Positions 5,306 to 12,425 of a stretch of 12,425 nt of DNA are shown in pieces. The stretch lies in NCBI GenBank assembly GCA_018882825.1, contig VERC01000046.1, positions 1 through 12,425 of the forward strand. Direction: 5' to 3'. The number at the start of each line of letters is the position of its first letter. Within the stretch, counting starts at the first letter, position 1. Position numbers and translations under genes: made by a program. The notes beneath the pieces are model-generated. The model worked only from the letters and a program-made list of their open reading frames with translations. It searched no databases and was not told the DNA's origin. This DNA is from Acidimicrobiia bacterium (GTDB lineage: Bacteria > Actinomycetota > Acidimicrobiia > Acidimicrobiales > Acidimicrobilacustridaceae).

Positions 5306-6298
5306 GTGACGTCCCTCCCCATCGACGAGCTCGCCGCCCCCGACCCCGGGGGCGGCATCTCGTCGCTCCAGCAACCCGGACCCGGTCGAAGGGGTGATCG
5401 CGTGTTCAGGGCGGTCGCCCTGGCCGCCGGTCTGTTGGTGCTGGCCATCCTCGCCCTCATCGCGGTGTCGACCACTCGCGAGGCGTGGCCGGCGTTCCGT
5501 GAGGAGGGTCTGGGGTTCGTCACCTCGCAGGACTGGGTGCCGGCCGACGGCCAGTTCGGCGCCCTCGCCTTCATCTACGGCACGGTGCTGTCGTCGGTCC
5601 TGGCCCTGGTGCTGGCCGTACCGGTGAGTCTGGGCATCGCCCTGTTCGCCAACGAGGCGGCACCGCGGCGTCTGCGCCGTCCGGTCGTGTACCTGGTGGA
5701 TCTACTGGCCGCCATCCCCTCGGTCGTCTACGGCCTGTGGGGGATCATCGTGCTGGCGCCCGCCATCCAGCCCGTCTACCGGTCGATCGACGGTGCCGTC
5801 GGTTCGTGGCCGGTGCTGGGTTGGTTCTTCAGCGGGCAGAGCGGACGCAGTTACATGACGGCCGGGATCATCCTCGCCGTCATGATCACGCCGATCATCA
5901 CCTCGCTCAGCCGCGAGGTGATCGCCACCGTGCCCGCCGCGCAGCGCGAGGCGGCCTACGGCATGGGGGCCACGCGCTGGGAGATGATCCGCTCGGCGGT
6001 GTTCCCGTGGAGCCGGGGCGGCATCGTCGGCTCGGTGATGCTGGGACTGGGCCGGGCCATGGGCGAGACCATCGCCGTGGCGTTGGTGATCGGCTCCCAG
6101 GCGCAGATCACCACGCACCTGTTCGAGCCCGGCGACTCGATGGCGGCGGTGATCGTCAACCAGTTCGGTGAGGCCTCGGGCACGCACCGGGCCGCGCTCA
6201 TCGGACTCGGTGTGGTGCTGTTCGTCGTCACCATCGTGGTGAACATCTCGGCCCGTTCGATCGTGACGCGGTTCGACCGCCGGGCGCAGGGGAGATGA
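5306..6298 (+). CDS. pstC: phosphate ABC transporter permease PstC
   Basis: A 330-residue inner-membrane subunit that forms, with PstA, the phosphate channel. About six membrane segments are visible (roughly 33-57, 85-115, 126-152, 188-206, 236-256, 291-312). A cytoplasmic EAA loop at 215-221 (EAAYGMG, then ATRWEMI) docks onto the ATPase PstB, and the following GLGRAMGETIAV is characteristic of PstC. The N-terminal 30 residues are polar and Gly/Pro-rich, and a typical periplasmic loop follows the first segment. GTG 5306 is chosen because the frame has no good alternative near the first membrane segment and because TAGTCT stands 6 nt upstream; there is no Shine-Dalgarno sequence. The stop is followed after 1 nt by the pstA ATG, so the two are tightly coupled. 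Confidence 0.96.
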   Translation: MTSLPIDELAAPDPGGGISSLQQPGPGRRGDRVFRAVALAAGLLVLAILALIAVSTTREAWPAFREEGLGFVTSQDWVPADGQFGALAFIYGTVLSSVLALVLAVPVSLGIALFANEAAPRRLRRPVVYLVDLLAAIPSVVYGLWGIIVLAPAIQPVYRSIDGAVGSWPVLGWFFSGQSGRSYMTAGIILAVMITPIITSLSREVIATVPAAQREAAYGMGATRWEMIRSAVFPWSRGGIVGSVMLGLGRAMGETIAVALVIGSQAQITTHLFEPGDSMAAVIVNQFGEASGTHRAALIGLGVVLFVVTIVVNISARSIVTRFDRRAQGR

Positions 6299-6299
6299 C

Positions 6300-7199
6300 A
6301 TGACCGAGTTCTCGACCGCCGACGTCGAACGTCTGCTCCTCGAGGCCACCACCAGTCGTTCGCGCGTCGTCAAGAACCGACTGGCGTCGATCTGGATGTG
6401 GGGTGCGCTGGTGGTGGCCATCATCCCCCTCGCCCTCGTCATCGGGTACGTGGTGGTGAAGGGTGCCGGCCAGCTCTCGGCCCAGTGGTTCACGCAGGAC
6501 CTCCCCACCATCACCCGCAAGCCCGGCGGCGGCATGGGTCCGGCCATCGTCGGCACGCTGCTCATCACGTCGGCCGCCGCGCTGATGGCCGTGCCGCTCG
6601 GGATCCTGGGTGCCGTGTACCTCAACGAGTACGGCGGGAACGGGCGGACGGCCCGCATCATCCGCTTCATGGCCGACGTCATGACCGGTGTTCCCTCGAT
6701 CGTGATGGGTCTGTTCGTGTACACGGTGTGGACGCTCACCTTCGGGCTGTCCGGATTCGGCGGCGCGCTGGCGCTGGGTTGTCTGATGCTGCCGATCGTC
6801 ATCCGCTCCACCGAGGAGATGCTGCGGTTGGTGCCCGATGAACTCCGGCAGGGCAGCTACGCGCTCGGCAACCGGAAGTGGCGAACGATCCTGACCGTGG
6901 TGCTGCCGGCCGCCTTCGGCGGCATCACCTCGGGTGTGATGCTGGCCATCGCCCGCGCCGCCGGCGAGACGGCACCCCTCGTGTTCACCATCGGTGCCGC
7001 CCGCAACCTCAACCTCGACATCTTCAGCGGACCGACCACCGCACTGTCGGTGCAGATCTTCGGCAACGCCCAGACCCCGTTCCCCGCCGCCCAGGACCGG
7101 GCGTGGGGTGCGGCGTTGACCCTCGTCGGGATCGTGTTCCTGCTCACGATCTTCGCCCGTGTCGTGGCCGCCCGCGTGGCCCGTCGTCATTCGACCTGA
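6300..7199 (+). CDS. pstA: phosphate ABC transporter permease PstA
   Basis: A 299-residue membrane protein, the partner of PstC in the phosphate channel. Membrane segments are near 31-53, 80-108, 131-150, 153-170, 203-225 and 274-292. The EAA-type cytoplasmic loop begins around R183 ([16 protein letters not shown]) and is followed by [16 protein letters not shown], a hallmark of PstA. The periplasmic side has the typical [11 protein letters not shown] segment after the first helix. The ATG at 6300 has a strong ribosome binding site, AGGGGAG at 6288-6294, 5 nt upstream and within the end of pstC. The first 25 residues are polar and include basic residues just before the first helix, consistent with a cytoplasmic N-terminus. 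No residues appear missing. Confidence 0.96.
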   Translation: MTEFSTADVERLLLEATTSRSRVVKNRLASIWMWGALVVAIIPLALVIGYVVVKGAGQLSAQWFTQDLPTITRKPGGGMGPAIVGTLLITSAAALMAVPLGILGAVYLNEYGGNGRTARIIRFMADVMTGVPSIVMGLFVYTVWTLTFGLSGFGGALALGCLMLPIVIRSTEEMLRLVPDELRQGSYALGNRKWRTILTVVLPAAFGGITSGVMLAIARAAGETAPLVFTIGAARNLNLDIFSGPTTALSVQIFGNAQTPFPAAQDRAWGAALTLVGIVFLLTIFARVVAARVARRHST

Positions 7200-7205
7200 G
7201 ACACC

Positions 7206-7211
7206 TACTCT
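7206..7211 (+). promoter_or_regulatory. -10-like hexamer TACTCT before pstB
   Basis: TACTCT lies in the pstA-pstB gap and ends 7 nt before an in-frame GTG at 7219. It is identical to the hexamer before ppk1. It could start a transcript for pstB and later genes, which would let the ATPase, PhoU and the two-component pair be made separately from the transporter membrane parts. Confidence 0.35.
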
Positions 7212-7257
7212 CCGCACCGTGACCGATCCGATCCCATCCACTGCAGAGGACGTCCGC

Positions 7258-8106
7258 ATGTCCCCCGAACCGAACCCAACTGCCGAACCGGTCGCCGTCG
7301 TCGAGGTCGCCGACGTCGACGCGGTGCCCTCGGTGGTGTTCGACGTGCGCGAACTCGCCGTCTACTACGGGGAGTTCCGCGCCGTGCGCGACGTCAACCT
7401 CGAGATCCATCAGCACGAGATCACGGCGTTCATCGGCCCGTCGGGTTGCGGCAAGTCCACGGTGCTGCGCTGCTTCGACCGCATGAACGACCTGATCGAG
7501 GGCGCGCGTGTCGACGGCCGGATCCTCTACCACGGCGTCGATCTCTACGATCCGCGCATCGACCCCGTCGAGGTGCGCAAGCGAATCGGCATGGTCTTCC
7601 AGAAGCCGAATCCGTTCCCCAAGTCGATCTACGACAACGTCGCCTTCGGCCCGCGCCTGGCCGGCCGCAAGAAGGATCTCGACGACACCGTGGAGCAGGC
7701 ACTGCGACGCGCCGCCCTGTGGGACGAGGTGAAGGACCGGCTCGGCAAGTCGGCCATGGGCCTCTCCGGCGGTCAACAGCAGCGTCTGTGCATCGCCCGC
7801 GCCATCGCCGTCGAGCCCCAGGTGCTCCTCATGGACGAGCCGTGTTCGGCCCTCGACCCCATCGCCACCGCCCGCATCGAGGATCTCATGCAGGAGTTGA
7901 AGGTCGACTACACGATCCTGATCGTCACCCACAACATGCAGCAGGCGGCCCGGGTCAGCAACCGGACGGCGTTCTTCACCACCGAGGTGAACCCCGAGAG
8001 TGACACCCGCACCGGTGTACTCGTCGAGTACGACAAGACCGACAAGATGTTCTCGGCGCCATCGGACGAGCGCACCGAGAACTACATCACCGGTCGGTTC
8101 GGCTGA
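7258..8106 (+). CDS. pstB: phosphate ABC transporter ATPase PstB
   Basis: A 282-residue ATPase that drives phosphate import through PstC-PstA. All ABC motifs are intact: Walker [10 protein letters not shown] (60-68), Q-loop VFQKPNPFP (Q115), signature LSGGQQQR (169-176), Walker B VLLMDEP (189-195) followed by CSALDP, and the switch histidine H225 in VTHNM. The [13 protein letters not shown] segment is specific to PstB. ATG 7258 is chosen because GAGG stands 8 nt upstream; an in-frame GTG at 7219 sits 7 nt after TACTCT and would add 13 residues as a leaderless start, so the start is uncertain. The first 25 or so residues before [12 protein letters not shown] are not part of the core fold. The C-terminus NYITGRFG is typical of the family. 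A tiny ORF and then phoU follow. Confidence 0.97.
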   Translation: MSPEPNPTAEPVAVVEVADVDAVPSVVFDVRELAVYYGEFRAVRDVNLEIHQHEITAFIGPSGCGKSTVLRCFDRMNDLIEGARVDGRILYHGVDLYDPRIDPVEVRKRIGMVFQKPNPFPKSIYDNVAFGPRLAGRKKDLDDTVEQALRRAALWDEVKDRLGKSAMGLSGGQQQRLCIARAIAVEPQVLLMDEPCSALDPIATARIEDLMQELKVDYTILIVTHNMQQAARVSNRTAFFTTEVNPESDTRTGVLVEYDKTDKMFSAPSDERTENYITGRFG

Positions 8107-8115
8107 GGAGTGACC

Positions 8116-8160
8116 ATGTTCCCGCACCACCACGTCAGTTCGTCGGCGTCCGGCGGCTGA
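8116..8160 (+). other. 14-codon ORF with strong ribosome binding site between pstB and phoU
   Basis: ATG 8116 is preceded by AGGAG (8106-8110) at 5 nt, a site that overlaps the last base of the pstB stop codon. The frame encodes MFPHHHVSSSASGG and stops at 8160, 16 nt before phoU, which has its own AGGAG. The peptide has three consecutive histidines and a Ser/Gly tail and resembles no family known to me. It may be a translated spacer that keeps ribosomes on the message, a leader peptide, or chance. Confidence 0.25.
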
Positions 8161-8176
8161 GTCGACAGGAGTCCAC

Positions 8177-8907
8177 ATGCCCGAGCAGCGCAAGTCCTTC
8201 CATCAGGAACTCGACGAGATCCGTGACGATCTCGTGCGCCTCGGCGCTCTCGTCGGCGAGGTCATCCCCCGCGGCACCCAGATCCTGTTGGCCAACGACA
8301 TGTCCGGCGCCCAACGCCTCATCGAGGACGACGACATCCTCGATGAGTTGTCACTGCGGATCGAGGAGAAGTGCTACCACGTCCTCGCCCTGCAGCAACC
8401 CATGGCGTCGGATCTGCGGGCCATCGTCACCGCCATGTGGATGACCAGCGAACTCGAACGTTCGGGTGACCTGATGGTGAACGTGGCCAAGGGGGCGAGG
8501 CGCATCTACGGAGTGGAGATGGCCCCTCGACTGCGTGGACTCATCGAGCGGATGAGCGAGGAGGCGTGTCGCCTCATGAAGTTGGCCATCGACGCCTATG
8601 CCGAGTGCAACGCCAGTCTCGGTGTGGCCATCGCCGACATCGACGATCAGCTCGATCTGATCCACGGCGACTACATCGAGGCGATCTTCGAGACGCACGC
8701 CTCGTCGCACGTGGGGCTGCAGCCCTCGGTGCAGCTGGCCCTCATCGGTCGCTACTACGAGCGCATCGGTGACCATGCCGTGAACATCGGACAGCGGGTG
8801 CAGTACATGGCCACCGGCTGGATGCCCGAGCGCACGGGTGTGGCCCGGCTCCAGGCCCGTCGGGCCTTCGCCGACACGGGCGGGGAAGTGGAGCCCGGGG
8901 CGACCTG

Positions 8908-8908
<1 letters not shown>
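8177..8908 (+). CDS. phoU: phosphate signalling regulator PhoU
   Basis: A 243-residue cytoplasmic helical protein that links the state of the Pst transporter to the sensor kinase and keeps the Pho response off when phosphate is plentiful. Both PhoU repeats carry the metal-binding motif ExxRxGDxxxN-like: ELERSGDLMVN (92-102) and YERIGDHAVN (194-203). Length is normal (about 215-240 residues), with a variable, polar C-terminal extension of about 25 residues after the second repeat. ATG 8177 has AGGAG at 8167-8171, 5 nt upstream. The stop overlaps the senX3 start (TGATG), so PhoU and the kinase should be made together, in keeping with direct contact between them. The order pstB-phoU-senX3-regX3 is a strong functional context. 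Confidence 0.97.
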
Positions 8909-10158
<1,250 letters not shown>

Positions 10159-10161
10159 GTC

Positions 10162-10884
10162 ATGGCGACGGCATCGGCCACCGTGCTCGTCGTCGAGGAC
10201 GAGGAGTCGTTCGTCGAGGCACTGGAGATCGGACTGGCCCGCGAGGGATTCGTGGTGGCCGTGGCGCGGGACGGAGCCGAGGCGATCGACATGTTCGACT
10301 CGGTCGCTCCTGACCTGGTGCTGCTCGACGTGATGTTGCCCAAGGTCTCCGGGATCGACGTGTGCCGGGAACTGCGCGCCCGATCCACGGTGCCGATCAT
10401 CATGGTCACGGCCAAGGGGGCCGAGATCGACACCGTCGTCGGCCTGGAGGTCGGGGCCGACGACTACGTGACGAAGCCGTACCGGATGCGCGAACTGGTA
10501 GCCCGCATGCGGGCCGCGCTGCGTCGACAGGTGATGGAGCGCCCGGTGACCGACGAGTCGGTCGACTCCGCCGATGTCGTCGTCGTCGGTGACGTCGCCA
10601 TCGACCACGACCGTCACGAGGTGACCGTCCGTGGGCAGACCGTGAACCTCCCACTCAAGGAGTTCGAACTGCTGTCGTTGCTCCTGGCCAACGCCGGGCG
10701 CGTACTGACCCGCGACGTGCTCATCGACCGGGTCTGGGGCAGCGACTACGTGGGTGACACCAAGACCCTCGACGTCCATGTCAAGCGTCTGCGCTCCAAG
10801 ATCGAGGACGACCCTCGTCAGCCGACGCGCATCGTCACCATCCGCGGACTCGGCTACAAGTACGACGCGCCTCGGGTTCCGTGA
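10162..10884 (+). CDS. regX3: phosphate response regulator RegX3 (OmpR/PhoB class)
   Basis: A 240-residue response regulator. The receiver domain has all the required residues: E12/D13 acidic pair, phospho-acceptor D56 in LVLLDVMLP, T83 and K105 (DDYVTKPY). The linker is at about 122-145, and the C-terminal winged helix-turn-helix includes LPLKEFELLSLLL, GRVLTRDVLIDRVWG and the recognition helix GDTKTLDVHVKRLRSKI (198-214). From memory the recognition region is nearly identical to mycobacterial RegX3, which predicts binding to the same GTTCACC-like direct repeats, as found before pstS. The ATG at 10162 is 3 nt after the senX3 stop; there is no good Shine-Dalgarno sequence, so translation is probably coupled. 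A hairpin begins 1 nt after its stop. Confidence 0.95.
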   Translation: MATASATVLVVEDEESFVEALEIGLAREGFVVAVARDGAEAIDMFDSVAPDLVLLDVMLPKVSGIDVCRELRARSTVPIIMVTAKGAEIDTVVGLEVGADDYVTKPYRMRELVARMRAALRRQVMERPVTDESVDSADVVVVGDVAIDHDRHEVTVRGQTVNLPLKEFELLSLLLANAGRVLTRDVLIDRVWGSDYVGDTKTLDVHVKRLRSKIEDDPRQPTRIVTIRGLGYKYDAPRVP

Positions 10885-10885
10885 C

Positions 10886-10909
10886 GGCACCGGTCGGCGC
10901 GACCGTGCC
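10886..10909 (+). terminator. terminator-like hairpin after regX3
   Basis: The arms at 10886-10896 and 10900-10909 pair over 10 bp with one bulged C (GGCACCGGTCG with CGACCGTGCC) around a GCG loop. The hairpin starts 1 nt after the regX3 TGA (10882-10884), the usual place for an intrinsic terminator, but no T tract follows. It probably closes the phosphate block and is directly followed by a new -10-like hexamer. Confidence 0.5.
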
Positions 10910-10911
10910 CG

Positions 10912-10917
10912 TACGAT
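10912..10917 (+). promoter_or_regulatory. -10-like hexamer TACGAT before the MFS gene
   Basis: TACGAT fits TAnnnT and ends 6 nt before GTG 10924, matching the leaderless geometry seen at ppk1 and pstC. The hairpin after regX3 occupies the place where a -35 element would be. Confidence 0.4.
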
Positions 10918-10923
10918 GAAGCG

Positions 10924-12425
10924 GTGACCGCCGCCTCTCCGCGTCCTGCGGGCCGTCGGGGCCCAGTGGCGAACCCGGCGGCACGCGACCCTCGTCGTCC
11001 CTGGGCACCCTCGCCGTTCACCCGTCTGGCCCGGGCCCATGCCGCGTCGGTGGCCGGCGACGCGTTGTTCGCCATCGGTCTGGCCGGTTCGGTGTTCTTC
11101 TCCCTCGACTTCACCTCGGCCCGCTGGCGGGTGGCGCTCTACCTCCTGCTCACCATCGCCCCGTTCGCCATCGCCGCGCCACTCATCGGACCGGCCATCG
11201 ACCGCATCAAGGGTGGCCGGCGCTGGATCATCGTGGGATCGATGGTGGCGAGGGCGGTACTCGCCTTCTTCGTGGTCCGGCACATGAACAGCCTGCTGTT
11301 CTATCCCGAGGCGTTCGGCATGCTCGTCATGCAGAAGATCTACTCGATCTCCAAGAGCGCGGTCGTGCCCAGCACGGTGCACAGCGACGAGGAACTGGTG
11401 CGCGCCAACTCGCAGCTCACCACGTTGTCGTCGATCGCCGTGGTGGTGGCCGCCGTGCCCGGTGGGATCCTCTACGCCATCGGTGGGGGTGAGGCCACCG
11501 TGGCGTTGGGCGCCGTGGTCTTCGCCGTCGGCGTGGTGCTGTCGTTGCAGTTGCCACCCACGACGGTGGCGGCGCAGCCGGCCGACGAACTGGAGCGACT
11601 CGAACTCCGCAGCGCCGGCATCCTGCACGCCTCCAATGCCATGGGCCTGTTGCGTGGCGTGGTCGGCTTCCTCGCCTTCATGCTCGCGTTCGACCTGAAG
11701 CAGTCCGGTTCGCCGCTGTGGGAACTGGGCTTCGTGGCCGCCACCGCGCAGTTCGGGTTCTTCGTCGGTTCGCTGCTCGTCCCGCGACTGCGACGGGTCA
11801 CGACCGAGGAACGCATCGTCCTCGCCAGTCTGATCGTCACGACCGTCGGCGGACTGGTCACGGCCGCCATCGGTGGACTGGCGGGCATGGCCCTGCTGTC
11901 GATGCTCGTCGGGATGACGAGTTGTTCGGCCAAGCAGTCCTTCGACTCCATCGTGCAACGTGACGCACCCGACGCCAACCGGGGACGATCCTTCGCCCGT
12001 TTCGAGACTCGCTTCCAGTTGCTGTGGGTCATCGGCGCGCTGGTCCCCATCATCGTGCCCATTCCGGCCACGACCGGATTCGCGCTCATCGCCCTCGCCA
12101 CCTCGATGGCGGCCATCGTCTATCTCATCGGGATGCGCAACCTGCGAGCCGGTCGACTGCCCACGCCGCGCCGGGGCGTGCTGCGGCGGAAGGTGATGGT
12201 CGACGACCGGCATCCCGCGGGACGCGACGACACCGCGGTGCAGGGGTTCGCGCCGCCCTATGTGCCCGTCGCCGGCGACGATCCCACGGTGGACGAGGCC
12301 ATCGCCCCCGATCCCGCCCGCCGTTGGATGCGGGCGCCGGTCGACGGCGATCGGACCACTTCGTTCGATGCCCGGTCGAGGCCTCCCGAGGGTGGGCGAC
12401 TCTTCGACGACGACGCGTGGGACGA
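10924..12425 (+). CDS. major facilitator superfamily membrane protein, 3' end missing
   Basis: The frame is open from GTG 10924 to the window edge (500 complete codons, no stop), so the C-terminus is outside. After about 35 Pro/Arg/Ala-rich residues come some eleven to twelve membrane segments between residues 38 and 403. An MFS motif A (GPAIDRIKGGRR, residues 89-100) joins segments 2 and 3, as expected for a secondary transporter. A cytoplasmic loop around 211-238 separates the two halves. The transported substrate cannot be told; from memory the protein resembles a conserved actinobacterial MFS group exemplified by mycobacterial Rv0876c. From about residue 405 on, the visible 95 residues are hydrophilic, with clusters of Asp, Pro and Arg, and look disordered. 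GTG 10924 is chosen because TACGAT lies 6 nt upstream; it has no Shine-Dalgarno sequence. The hairpin before it suggests it is not part of the phosphate block. Confidence 0.85.
   Translation, partial: MTAASPRPAGRRGPVANPAARDPRRPWAPSPFTRLARAHAASVAGDALFAIGLAGSVFFSLDFTSARWRVALYLLLTIAPFAIAAPLIGPAIDRIKGGRRWIIVGSMVARAVLAFFVVRHMNSLLFYPEAFGMLVMQKIYSISKSAVVPSTVHSDEELVRANSQLTTLSSIAVVVAAVPGGILYAIGGGEATVALGAVVFAVGVVLSLQLPPTTVAAQPADELERLELRSAGILHASNAMGLLRGVVGFLAFMLAFDLKQSGSPLWELGFVAATAQFGFFVGSLLVPRLRRVTTEERIVLASLIVTTVGGLVTAAIGGLAGMALLSMLVGMTSCSAKQSFDSIVQRDAPDANRGRSFARFETRFQLLWVIGALVPIIVPIPATTGFALIALATSMAAIVYLIGMRNLRAGRLPTPRRGVLRRKVMVDDRHPAGRDDTAVQGFAPPYVPVAGDDPTVDEAIAPDPARRWMRAPVDGDRTTSFDARSRPPEGGRLFDDDAWD

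Noticed and set aside
4307..5374. Minus-strand frame of 355 codons opposite pstS.
   Set aside because: Low-complexity Gly/Val/Asp/Arg product antisense to a complete PstS; no motifs and no ribosome binding site.
5702..7259. Minus-strand frames (369 and 343 codons) opposite pstC and pstA.
   Set aside because: They mirror membrane-protein codons, are rich in His, Arg, Gly and Asp, and overlap each other; shadows of the real genes.
10916..10927. Minimal start-stop ORF ATGAAGCGGTGA overlapping the MFS GTG.
   Set aside because: If transcription starts where TACGAT predicts, the ATG is not in the mRNA; three codons are easily a coincidence.

Overview
The window is GC-rich, and its gene content points to an actinomycetote: a WhiB-family iron-sulfur regulator, a SenX3-RegX3 type two-component pair, a MutT1-like Nudix gene directly after ppk (as in mycobacteria), and several start codons that look leaderless. 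The 88-residue protein of unknown family and the general style of the locus suggest a deep-branching class such as Acidimicrobiia, but that placement is an inference from memory, not a demonstrated result.

Layout. Positions 3-629 hold the 3' part of a LuxR-type regulator, convergent with a minus-strand whiB-like gene (750-1001). A 148-bp divergent intergenic region rich in G and C tracts follows. After it come a small protein of unknown function (1150-1416), polyphosphate kinase ppk1 (1492-3642) and a Nudix hydrolase overlapping the ppk1 stop (3639-4091). The high-affinity phosphate transport genes pstS-pstC-pstA-pstB (4220-8106) come next, then phoU (8177-8908), the sensor kinase senX3 (8908-10158) and the response regulator regX3 (10162-10884). 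A hairpin and a new promoter-like element precede a major facilitator superfamily membrane protein (10924 to beyond the window end).

How it fits together. About 9.4 kb (1417-10884) forms one phosphate-homeostasis block. PstS captures extracellular phosphate, PstC and PstA form the membrane channel and PstB powers it. PhoU couples the transporter state to SenX3, SenX3 phosphorylates RegX3, and RegX3 is expected to bind GTTCACC-like 11-bp direct repeats. Such repeats are visible upstream of pstS (4101-4133) and, more weakly, upstream of ppk1 (1430-1451). In both places they lie 27-28 nt before a TAnnnT -10-like hexamer. This suggests that uptake and polyphosphate storage are controlled by the same regulator encoded at the end of the block.

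Five genes (whiB, ppk1, pstC, pstB, the MFS gene) have a TAnnnT hexamer exactly 6 or 7 nt before a start codon, the geometry of leaderless transcripts. The others (the 88-residue protein, pstS, pstA, phoU) have clear Shine-Dalgarno sequences, or are coupled to the gene before (Nudix, senX3, regX3). I see no mobile elements, CRISPR arrays, tRNA or rRNA genes. The core genes are well-known families. What is worth a second look is the regulatory DNA between them and a few unusual domain layouts.
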